From positions 1 through 6,019 of the forward strand of contig REAQ01000035.1 of assembly GCA_004294195.1 (NCBI GenBank): 6,019 nucleotides of DNA, written 5' to 3'. The notes beneath the pieces were generated by a model, which ran no database searches, had not been told where the DNA came from, and saw nothing but the letters and a program-made list of their open reading frames with translations. This document shows positions 1 to 5,602 of this stretch, piece after piece. The DNA comes from Sphingobacteriales bacterium (lineage in GTDB: Bacteria; Bacteroidota; Bacteroidia; Chitinophagales; Chitinophagaceae). The position numbers and the translations under genes are program-made. Position 1 is the stretch's first letter. Every line of letters starts with the position of its first letter.

Positions 1-397
1 AATCAAATTAATTCAATTTTTTCCGACTCATATTTTTTCTTAATCCTTGGAAAAAACATTTCTATTTCTACTAAATCAACCTTTTTATTCAACCTTTCTT
101 CTAAATCAACAAGATAACCTGCTAATTTAAAATACGATATTTTAGTGTTTGGTAAAATAGAGAATGCCAAATCAATATCGCTATCTTCATTAGCTTTTCC
201 CGTTGCATAGCTTCCAAAAAGATGAACTTTATTTACAGGCTTATCTTTAAAATAATCTGCAACTACTTGTTTAATATAATCTTTGTTTAAAATCATTTGC
301 CAAAATACAAAATTACTCCTCCTGTTACCAACATATTAAATAATGCTAAAGGAATTAAAATTTTCCAACCCAAGTGCATTAATTGATCATATCTAAA
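1..397. other. AT-rich segment covering the nucleotidyltransferase and the nuoH 3' end
   Basis: Bases 1-300 contain 79 G or C (26%) and bases 301-360 contain 15 of 60 (25%), while bases 361-420 rise to 40% and sampled lines in nuoE, nuoF and nuoG are at 52-55%. The change falls at about 395-400, inside nuoH, and coincides with a shift to TTA leucine and AGA arginine codons. The right boundary is approximate and the left one is outside the window. I see no direct repeats, inverted repeats or integrase at the boundary, so a recombination event fits better than a mobile-element insertion. Confidence 0.55.
3..296 (-). CDS. MntA-type minimal nucleotidyltransferase (possible HEPN/MNT antitoxin)
   Basis: This complete 97-residue protein belongs to the minimal nucleotidyltransferase group of the polymerase-beta superfamily. 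The catalytic motif is G28-S29 then ten residues then D40-x-D42 ([18 protein letters not shown]), and a third acid is D74 in K-K-V-D-L-V-E. All three metal-binding acids are present, so it should be active. Characterised MntA proteins add AMP to a tyrosine of the partner HEPN RNase HepT and so act as antitoxins (type VII systems); this role is inferred here. The partner gene usually follows and would begin left of the window; no HEPN gene is visible here. The ATG overlaps the TGA of nuoH (ATGA), so it is coupled to nuoH translation. The gene is about 26% GC with lysine and isoleucine codons ending in A/T, unlike the roughly 50% GC nuo genes, which suggests transfer. It also takes the place where nuoI is normally found. 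Confidence 0.82.
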   Translation of the reverse strand: MILNKDYIKQVVADYFKDKPVNKVHLFGSYATGKANEDSDIDLAFSILPNTKISYFKLAGYLVDLEERLNKKVDLVEIEMFFPRIKKKYESEKIELI

Positions 398-517
398 ACG
401 TGGAATCGTCCACCTTACCCACATAAAGAAAAACAGAAACGCTACGATCTTTGTCAGCAACATCAATGTTCCCAACACCGTCACAATATTCGTCCCCCAC
501 TTCTCAGACAACGCAAC
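293..517 (-). pseudogene. nuoH: nuoH C-terminal part (last two membrane helices) downstream of the amber codon
   Basis: These 74 codons continue nuoH in the same frame after the TAG, from V-A-L-S-E-K-W-G to a TGA at 295-293. They contain two hydrophobic segments, [22 protein letters not shown] and [20 protein letters not shown], joined by the conserved [14 protein letters not shown] segment. These are helices 7 and 8 of NuoH. A TTG at 511, six bases after the stop codon, could in principle allow reinitiation, but it has no clear ribosome-binding site. Codon style changes within this part: from about position 397 leftwards leucine is mostly TTA and arginine AGA appears, unlike the rest of nuoH. 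It is called a pseudogene fragment because it lacks a credible start of its own; it may be part of a functional gene if the TAG is read through or is an error. Confidence 0.8.
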
Positions 518-520
518 CTA
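518..520 (-). other. In-frame amber codon splitting nuoH
   Basis: The coding-strand codons are GTG AAT TAG GTT GCG TTG TCT GAG, translating V-N-stop-V-A-L-S-E. Reading frame is unchanged on both sides, so this is a substitution-type stop and not a frameshift. In the NuoH proteins I recall from this phylum the residue after F-V-N is usually glutamate, so GAG to TAG by one base is the simplest origin. No suppressor tRNA or recoding element can be seen in this window. Confidence 0.85.
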
Positions 521-1348
521 ATTCACAAACGGGATATCATAACCGCCAAAGAAAAGCGTAGCCATTAACGCACTGCTCATGATCATATTGATATACTCCG
601 CAAAGAGATAGAATCCGAGTTTCATGGAAGAATACTCCTGGTGGTATCCGAAGTTCAGTTCATTTTCCGCTTCGGGCAGGTCAAATGGCGTCCTGTTCGT
701 TTCAGCAAAAGCGCAGATCAGGAAGATCAGGAAGCCCAATGGCTGGTACAATACGTTCCACATACCATTGCTCATCTGCTGCTCTACGATTGTTTTCAAA
801 CTCAAGGATCCGGTTAACATCAACAGCGCTATCAACGAAAGACCCATCGCCAATTCATAAGAGATGATTTGTGATGCACCACGCACTGCCGCAATCAATG
901 AGAATTTATTGTTAGACGCCCAGCCTCCAATCATGATACCATATACACCCATGCTCACCACACCAAAGATGTATAGCACACCAATATTAATGTCGGCAAT
1001 CTGCAGGTCAACGATCCTATCGAATATTTCCAGTTTGCCCCCCCAGGGAATCACGGCACTGGTCATCATCGCCGTGATCATCGCCAGGTTTGGACCGAGG
1101 ATAAACAACCACTTATTTGAGGTCAGCGGAATGATCTCCTCTTTCATGATCATCTTCACACCATCTGCCAACGGCTGCAGTAAACCAAATGGTCCGCTTC
1201 GGTTGGGACCACGTCTATCCTGCAATACTGCGGCAACCTTTCTTTCCGCAAAAGTTGTATACAATGCAATGCCCAATGCCGCCAGAATCACCACCACAAT
1301 GAGGCCAAATTTTTCCAGGAACATCGCGATATCTATAGCAATCATCAT
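518..1348 (-). CDS. nuoH: NADH-quinone oxidoreductase subunit H, N-terminal 276 residues, ended by in-frame TAG
   Basis: This is the main part of the complex I membrane subunit that closes the quinone channel against NuoB/NuoD. Six hydrophobic segments are visible at about 9-33, 78-102, 120-143, 160-182, 199-217 and 247-271. Family signatures are E35-R-K, the loop R46-G-P-N-R-S-G-P-F-G-L-L-Q-P-L-A-D-G (about 46-63) and A215-E-T-N-R-T-P-F-D-L-P-E-A-E-N-E-L, all intact. The frame ends at TAG (520-518) directly after D-I-P-F-V-N. The family-typical continuation, with the last two membrane helices, follows in the same frame down to 293. With the TAG read as an amino acid the protein would be 351 residues, the normal length. 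The gene therefore carries a nonsense codon and should not give a functional product unless TAG is read through, the tail is translated separately, or the base is a sequencing error. The start overlaps the nuoG stop (ATGA). Confidence 0.9.
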   Translation of the reverse strand: MMIAIDIAMFLEKFGLIVVVILAALGIALYTTFAERKVAAVLQDRRGPNRSGPFGLLQPLADGVKMIMKEEIIPLTSNKWLFILGPNLAMITAMMTSAVIPWGGKLEIFDRIVDLQIADINIGVLYIFGVVSMGVYGIMIGGWASNNKFSLIAAVRGASQIISYELAMGLSLIALLMLTGSLSLKTIVEQQMSNGMWNVLYQPLGFLIFLICAFAETNRTPFDLPEAENELNFGYHQEYSSMKLGFYLFAEYINMIMSSALMATLFFGGYDIPFVN

Positions 1349-2457
1349 GGCTTAGACGGGTTTATGGCTTTCCCCTTTGTATCAAACACATCAGAGGTTG
1401 CCGGTCCGGGAATGGCGCTTAGGTCCACGCCAGGTTTATTCACTTCGCTAACCGTATGGATGTCAAACAACAATTTAGGATCCCGTCCACCCATCACTTC
1501 TTTGATCGTCTCCTTAGGACGCACCGTATCCACATAGTGCCCCTGTGAAATCACAGACTGCCTGCTGATCTTTGTTGGTCCTTCTATCACCCAGTCGTTA
1601 ATATGTTTCTTCTCAAATCTGCAGGTATTGCAGATCCATTCGTTTACTTCGCCCCACTCATCTTTCCGCGCAGTCACCCTCAGCACTTCTTCACCACGTT
1701 GCCAAAGTGTTACTTTACCGCAACACTTATCGCAGTCCCTGTGTGCTTCCACCGGCTTGGTGAACCACACCCTGTTCTTGAAACGGAAAGTTCTGTCGGT
1801 CAATGCACCCACCGGACAAACATCGATCACATTTCCGATGAAATCATTGTCGAGCGATTTCTCGATATAAGTAGCAATTTCCGAATGGTCTCCTCTTGAA
1901 AGTACACCATGCACGCGTTTATTGGTCACCTGGTCTGCCGTGAACACGCAGCGATAACACAAAATGCAGCGCGTCATATGCAGCTGGATATATGGACCGA
2001 GGTCGTGCTTATCAAACGTGCGCCGTTTGAACGCATAACGGGTACCTTCAGCACCATGGTCATAGCCCAGATCCTGCAAATGACATTCACCAGCCTGATC
2101 GCAAATAGGACAATCCAATGGATGATTGAGCAATAAGAACTCCACCACGCCTTTCCTTGCATCTATAACCCGCTCGCTGGTGATGTTCTTCACTTCCATA
2201 CCATCCATTACGGTGGTACGACAGCTCGCCACTAATTTGGGCATCGGCCGTGGATCGGCCGCACTGCCCTTGCTTACTTCCACGAGACAGGTCCGGCATT
2301 TACCACCAGATCCTTTCAGCTTGGTGTAATAGCACATCGCCGGAGGCGCAACATCTCCCCCAACCTGCCGCGCAGCCTGAAGAATGGTAGTGCCCGGCTC
2401 AACATCAATGCTGATGTTGTCTATGGTTACCTTAAACATTTTTTTCTCTTCTGCCAT
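1345..2457 (-). CDS. nuoG: NADH-quinone oxidoreductase subunit G, short Bacteroidota form
   Basis: This 370-residue iron-sulfur protein carries electrons through the peripheral arm of complex I. The N-terminal ferredoxin-like 2Fe-2S domain has C42, C54-x2-C57 and C79. A His/Cys 4Fe-4S site follows at H112, C116-x2-C119 and C125, then a second 4Fe-4S site at C164-x2-C167-x2-C170 with C214-P. A third cysteine group, C242-x2-C245 with C276-x2-C279, lies where the 4Fe-4S part of the molybdopterin-oxidoreductase region starts in long NuoG proteins. The large molybdopterin-fold body of the roughly 900-residue E. coli type is absent, and only about 90 residues without a recognised domain follow. From memory of related genomes this short form is normal in Bacteroidota and not a truncation. 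The start at 2457 (MAEEKKMFKV) is used; an ATG six codons later is possible. The TGA stop overlaps the nuoH start as ATGA, so the two are coupled. Confidence 0.95.
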   Translation of the reverse strand: MAEEKKMFKVTIDNISIDVEPGTTILQAARQVGGDVAPPAMCYYTKLKGSGGKCRTCLVEVSKGSAADPRPMPKLVASCRTTVMDGMEVKNITSERVIDARKGVVEFLLLNHPLDCPICDQAGECHLQDLGYDHGAEGTRYAFKRRTFDKHDLGPYIQLHMTRCILCYRCVFTADQVTNKRVHGVLSRGDHSEIATYIEKSLDNDFIGNVIDVCPVGALTDRTFRFKNRVWFTKPVEAHRDCDKCCGKVTLWQRGEEVLRVTARKDEWGEVNEWICNTCRFEKKHINDWVIEGPTKISRQSVISQGHYVDTVRPKETIKEVMGGRDPKLLFDIHTVSEVNKPGVDLSAIPGPATSDVFDTKGKAINPSKP

Positions 2458-2473
2458 ATAACTATTTCAGTGA

Positions 2474-3244
2474 CTACAGGTTTTCATGGTAAAAATGAAC
2501 CACATCACCCCGTAGCTTGTTTTTATAACCTTGAGAAGCAAAAGCTTCAAAAATCTGCGAACGATATTCCGCTCCCACTTCCAACTGATGAAACTCTATC
2601 ATCCAGTATTTCCCTTTGCCCAAACACTCCGGTGTAAGCGAAAGATCTGCCAATAATTTCCATTCTGCACCCTCAATATCCATCTTCACCAAATCCCATG
2701 AAACACCTAACAAGCTTCTCATTGAAATCACTGGAACCTCTAACCCCTCACCCTCATCCCTCACCCTCGCATTTACAACCCCACTGCTACTCAACCTCTG
2801 TTTTCCATCCTGCACCCCAACAGCCTCCTGATGATGTTCCGCTTCCGGAAGATTGTTACGAAGCAACTGAAAGCAGTTGCCAGCAGGCTCATACATCACC
2901 AGCCGCTTCAGGCTTTTAAAGCGTTGTACAAAATACAGCCCTGCAATTCCCTGATTAGCACCCAGATCAAGGATGGAAGTTGGTTGCATATGAACCATCG
3001 GCTCATATACCTTATCCAGCAATACTTCTTTCAGGATGAACTGCGAAGCCGCATCGTTACACAACTCTACATTCCGTCCCGCAAGCGCTACCACTATTGT
3101 GGAGACATCCGGTTTAACATTGAGCTTCCATTTCATGCTGCACAATGCCAGCGCAACCATTTTCCGGTCTGCCCATGGCAACTTGTGCTGTAAAAGAACT
3201 GCTATGATGTCCCACAAAGCCCGTGGGATCTTCATCCATTTCAT
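2474..3244 (-). CDS. FkbM-family SAM-dependent methyltransferase inside the nuo operon
   Basis: This 256-residue protein has a Rossmann-type methyltransferase core. Motif I is I91-L-D-L-G-A-N-Q-G-I-A-G (SAM-binding glycine loop), the acidic end of the second strand is Y118-E119-P120, and D184-L-V-K-M-D189-I-E191-G-A-E194 is the FkbM-family signature. A final beta-rich part contains M215-I-E-F-H. FkbM enzymes usually O-methylate small molecules, sugars or glycans; the substrate here cannot be told from sequence. Residues about 1-80 are a helical N-terminal part with several tryptophans and no signal peptide. Residues about 152-170 form a low-complexity charged loop (R/E/D/G) encoded by a GGG-run tract. 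The start at 3244 overlaps the nuoF stop (TAATG); a second ATG three codons later is an alternative. The gene ends 16 bp before nuoG, so it is surely in the same transcript. GC content is slightly lower than in neighbouring nuo genes in the lines I counted. Other SAM methyltransferase families are less likely given the KxDxEGxE motif. Confidence 0.87.
   Translation of the reverse strand: MKWMKIPRALWDIIAVLLQHKLPWADRKMVALALCSMKWKLNVKPDVSTIVVALAGRNVELCNDAASQFILKEVLLDKVYEPMVHMQPTSILDLGANQGIAGLYFVQRFKSLKRLVMYEPAGNCFQLLRNNLPEAEHHQEAVGVQDGKQRLSSSGVVNARVRDEGEGLEVPVISMRSLLGVSWDLVKMDIEGAEWKLLADLSLTPECLGKGKYWMIEFHQLEVGAEYRSQIFEAFASQGYKNKLRGDVVHFYHENL
2744..2766 (-). other. Candidate G-quadruplex tract in the methyltransferase mRNA
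   Basis: On the coding strand four runs of GGG (the last GGGG) are separated by loops TGA, ATGA and TGA, fitting the G3+N1-7 four-times pattern. The runs therefore occur in the mRNA between nuoF and nuoG. The tract also reads as a short GGGTGA-type repeat, and the frame used avoids the TGA triplets. It encodes the charged loop at about residues 160-168 of the methyltransferase. Formation and any effect on translation or polymerase passage are inference. Confidence 0.5.
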
Positions 3245-4596
3245 TAAGCAGGCACGTGAATGGGATCGGCATAATGCGCAAGTCCATAGTTGCGTCGTTG
3301 TGCCTCCTCTGGATTATTCACATGCCACTCAAACTCATCACGGAAATGACGGATCGCTGCAGCAACGGGCCATGCGGCGGCGTCACCAAGCGGACAGATC
3401 GTATTTCCTTCAATCTTACGCTGTATATCCCACAACAGATCAATATCACTCATCTTCCCTTTTCCGTATTCAAGACCATGCAGGATTTTTTCCATCCAGC
3501 CGGTTCCTTCTCTGCAAGGTGAACATTGGCCACAGCTCTCATGACGGTAAAATCTTGCAAGCGTTAATGTGTTGCGCACCACACACTGGTCCTCATCAAA
3601 CACAATAAATCCACCAGATCCCATCATTGAACCAGTGGCAAAGCCTCCGTCTGAAAGACTTTCATAGTTCATCATCCTCGTCTCCCCTTTGGCTGTCTTC
3701 AACAGCAGGTTCGCAGGAAGAATGGGGACCGATGAACCGCCTGGGATACAAGCTTTAAGCTTCTTCCCGTTGGGGATCCCACCACAAAATTCATCGCTGA
3801 AAATAAACTCCTCAACGGAGTTTGTCATATCGATCTCATAGACACCAGGCTTGTTGATATTACCACAGGCCGAGATCAGTTTGGTACCGGTTGATTTGCC
3901 AACACCGATCTTCGCATACTCTTCACCACCATCGTTAATGATGGGCACTACCGCAGCAATGGTCTCAACATTGTTCACCACCGTAGGCCTGTCCCACAAA
4001 CCTTTCACGGCAGGGAATGGTGGCTTGATACGAGGATTACCACGCTTGCCTTCCAGCGATTCCAGCAGGGCCGTTTCTTCGCCACAGATATAGGCACCTG
4101 CACCACGCTGCACATGCACCATGCAATCAAACCCGGAACCGAGAATATTTTTTCCTAGGAAACCATTGTTCTCTGCCTCGGTAATCGCTTGTTCAAGGAT
4201 GTCTACGATCCAGGCATATTCCCCACGGATGTAGATATACGTATCGTTACTGCCCAAGGCATATGATGACACAATCAATCCCTCAATCAGTAAATGCGGA
4301 AGGAATTCCATAAGGTACCGGTCTTTGAACGTACCCGGTTCAGATTCATCAGCATTGCAAACCAGATGTCTGGGCACTCCTTCTGGCTTGGCAAGGAAAC
4401 TCCATTTCATACCGGCAGGGAAGCCTGCACCACCTCTTCCTCTGAGGCCACTTTTCTTGACTTCCTCCGTCACCTGGTCAGGACTCATCGTCTTCAACGC
4501 CTTCTCCACACTGCGGTAGCCGCCTTCCTTCCGATATACATCGAAGTAACGGATACCTTCTACATGAGCCTTTTCTAATAATAGTTTTCGTCCCAT
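3244..4596 (-). CDS. nuoF: NADH-quinone oxidoreductase subunit F (51-kDa-type, FMN/NADH-binding)
   Basis: This 450-residue protein is the NADH-oxidising subunit of complex I: it binds NADH and FMN and passes electrons to a 4Fe-4S cluster. Visible motifs are the glycine-rich G-L-R-G-R-G-G-A-G-F-P (about 50-60), C80-N-A-D-E-S-E-P-G-T-F for FMN/NADH binding, the G165-A-G-A-Y-I-C-G-E-E-T-A-L segment with the following EGKRGNPRIKPPFPA stretch, C244-G-N-I-N-K-P-G-V-Y, and the C-terminal cluster ligands C355-x2-C358-x2-C361 with C401. All expected ligands are present and the length is typical, so the subunit looks intact. The ATG at 4596 gives a normal N-terminus with no obvious Shine-Dalgarno site. 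The TAA stop shares one base with the ATG of the methyltransferase gene (TAATG), a classic coupling arrangement. The upstream neighbour is the lipoprotein gene, 31 bp away. Confidence 0.98.
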   Translation of the reverse strand: MGRKLLLEKAHVEGIRYFDVYRKEGGYRSVEKALKTMSPDQVTEEVKKSGLRGRGGAGFPAGMKWSFLAKPEGVPRHLVCNADESEPGTFKDRYLMEFLPHLLIEGLIVSSYALGSNDTYIYIRGEYAWIVDILEQAITEAENNGFLGKNILGSGFDCMVHVQRGAGAYICGEETALLESLEGKRGNPRIKPPFPAVKGLWDRPTVVNNVETIAAVVPIINDGGEEYAKIGVGKSTGTKLISACGNINKPGVYEIDMTNSVEEFIFSDEFCGGIPNGKKLKACIPGGSSVPILPANLLLKTAKGETRMMNYESLSDGGFATGSMMGSGGFIVFDEDQCVVRNTLTLARFYRHESCGQCSPCREGTGWMEKILHGLEYGKGKMSDIDLLWDIQRKIEGNTICPLGDAAAWPVAAAIRHFRDEFEWHVNNPEEAQRRNYGLAHYADPIHVPA

Positions 4597-4606
4597 AATT
4601 TATACG

Positions 4607-4625
4607 GTCAAAATTATCTTTTGAC
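4607..4625. repeat. Perfect 7-bp inverted repeat between lipoprotein gene and nuoF
   Basis: The plus strand reads GTCAAAA, a 5-base TTATC spacer, then TTTTGAC, giving perfect arms 4607-4613 and 4619-4625. The element begins three bases after the lipoprotein stop and ends 10 bases before the nuoF ATG. As RNA it would be a weak AU-rich hairpin without a U-tract beyond a good stem, so a terminator is unlikely. As DNA it could be an operator. On the coding strand TAATTTTG (4616-4609) fits the Bacteroidota -7 consensus TAnnTTTG, but no correctly spaced TTTG -33 box is present, so an internal promoter is only a weak possibility. Confidence 0.45.
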
Positions 4626-4627
4626 TT

Positions 4628-5074
4628 TTACATTTTCTTCAACATGTATTTTTCACTCAGCTTACCCTCGATCTTCTTTCCATCCATACCCAGCTGGATC
4701 AGCGAACTGTCTGTTTTGATGTACATCGATGGGGCATCGGTTCTACCCATCAGGTGTATGGTATCATTACCATGCATCATCCATTTGCCCGACTCATTGA
4801 ATTCATTTGAACCAGGTCCTTTCGAAGGACGTTTATCATAAATGATATGCATGCTCCAGGTGCTGTCAGATTTCAAGGTCAGTTCCGTCTGGATACCCGC
4901 GCAATCTGCACAGGGCAGCGTACCCGCATAATTGGTGGTTGTTATGGCTGGCGTAGAAACAACGGTATCAGCTACTACGGAATCCATTACAGTAGGTTTA
5001 TCTTCCGTAACCTGTTGGTTTCCGCAAGAAGCCAGCATGAATAAAGAACCGATCGCAAACAATTGCTTTATCAT
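4628..5074 (-). CDS. NlpE-like lipoprotein (copper resistance/envelope-stress NlpE N-terminal domain)
   Basis: This predicted 148-residue lipoprotein begins with MIK, a hydrophobic stretch and a lipobox L14-A15-S16-C17, so C17 should become the lipidated N-terminus after signal peptidase II cleavage. A low-complexity T/V/D-rich linker (about 22-47) leads to Y49-A-G-T-L-P-C55-A-D-C58-A-G-I, followed by a beta-rich region with T-E-L-T-L-K and G-K-W-M motifs. That is the pattern of the NlpE N-terminal domain with its CxxC pair. E. coli NlpE is an outer-membrane lipoprotein that signals envelope stress to Cpx; whether this protein does anything similar is unknown. An upstream in-frame ATG at 5107 would add 11 residues before the signal peptide and overlap nuoE, so the ATG at 5074, two bases after the nuoE stop, is preferred. 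It is not a complex I subunit, although it sits between nuoE and nuoF. A redox or metal link is only inferred from this position. Confidence 0.85.
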   Translation of the reverse strand: MIKQLFAIGSLFMLASCGNQQVTEDKPTVMDSVVADTVVSTPAITTTNYAGTLPCADCAGIQTELTLKSDSTWSMHIIYDKRPSKGPGSNEFNESGKWMMHGNDTIHLMGRTDAPSMYIKTDSSLIQLGMDGKKIEGKLSEKYMLKKM

Positions 5075-5076
5075 GG

Positions 5077-5577
5077 TTAATTGTTTTTCGCAGCGTTGGT
5101 GCGGCACTCCTGAATGATGGCGTCTACTTTCTCTTTCGTCAGGTGCTCCCGATAATGGTTACCGAGTTGCATCATTGGTGCATAGCCACAAGCCCCCAGG
5201 CACTCTACCGTTTTCAACGTGAACATACCGTCCCTGGTAGTTTCCCCTACACCGATCTGCAGCGTAGACTTGATGTAATCAATGATTGCATCTGAACCAC
5301 GCAACATACAAGGACCTGTTTGGCAAACCTCAAATACATAATGCCCTACCGGTTTCAGGTTGAACATGCTGTAGAAAGTGGCTACCTCATACACCTCAAT
5401 AGGTTCCAGTTTGAGCAGGCCCGCCACATAGTCCATCGCGTCAGGGCTCAGCCAACCGCCAAATTCATCCTGTGCCAGGTGCAGCAAGGGGATCAAGGCA
5501 CTCTTTTGCTTTCCTTCCGGATAGCGGGCGATGAGCCTCTCTGCTTCTTTCTTCGTTGCTTCAGAAAAATGTATCAT
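5077..5577 (-). CDS. nuoE: NADH-quinone oxidoreductase subunit E (24-kDa-type, 2Fe-2S)
   Basis: This 166-residue protein is the thioredoxin-fold 2Fe-2S subunit of complex I. In the family it binds cluster N1a beside the FMN of NuoF, in the cytoplasmic NADH-dehydrogenase module. The four ligands are visible as C85-x4-C90 (CQTGPC) and C126-x3-C130 (CLGAC). An N-terminal helical domain (about residues 5-70) includes the family-typical P-E-G-K-Q-K-S-A-L-I-P and V-A-T-F-Y-S-M-F segments. Length is normal for the family. The ATG at 5577 is chosen because homology begins almost at once. A purine-rich AAGGAAG lies upstream, but too far away (about 16 bases) to be a good ribosome-binding site, which is common in Bacteroidota. 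The TAA stop is followed after two bases by the ATG of the lipoprotein gene, so the two are probably translated in a coupled way. Confidence 0.97.
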   Translation of the reverse strand: MIHFSEATKKEAERLIARYPEGKQKSALIPLLHLAQDEFGGWLSPDAMDYVAGLLKLEPIEVYEVATFYSMFNLKPVGHYVFEVCQTGPCMLRGSDAIIDYIKSTLQIGVGETTRDGMFTLKTVECLGACGYAPMMQLGNHYREHLTKEKVDAIIQECRTNAAKNN

Positions 5578-5602
5578 TAATACTATTGTCTTTCTTCCTT
5601 AA

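Noticed and set aside
1..397. Insertion sequence or prophage edge as the source of the AT-rich segment
   Set aside because: No transposase, integrase, terminal inverted repeats, target duplication or tRNA is visible; the boundary lies within conserved nuoH sequence, which fits recombination better.
293..511. Separate small membrane protein starting at TTG 511
   Set aside because: It is in the same frame as nuoH and encodes NuoH helices 7-8, so it is the continuation of nuoH after the amber codon. Reinitiation remains possible but is not supported by a ribosome-binding site.
864..1355. 163-codon open frame on the plus strand opposite nuoH
   Set aside because: It is the reverse-strand shadow of a hydrophobic membrane-protein gene; the composition (many Ile, Thr, Pro) follows from the antisense reading and there is no domain.
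1345..2457. Truncated nuoG (370 residues against about 900 in E. coli)
   Set aside because: All N-terminal cluster ligands are present, the stop overlaps the nuoH start in a normal ATGA junction, and short NuoG forms are known in Bacteroidota, so I see no evidence of truncation.
3036..3608. 190-codon open frame on the plus strand across the fkbM-nuoF junction
   Set aside because: It is antisense to two well-supported genes, its translation has no recognisable domain and is rich in His, Ser and Gln in the way of antisense frames; no sign of a start region.
4607..4625. Rho-independent terminator after the lipoprotein gene
   Set aside because: The stem is only 7 bp and AT-rich with no GC-rich stem plus U-tract; it lies in the middle of a tightly packed operon.
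5075..5107. Longer lipoprotein start at ATG 5107
   Set aside because: It would place 11 charged residues ahead of the signal peptide and overlap the end of nuoE; the ATG at 5074 gives a proper lipoprotein signal.
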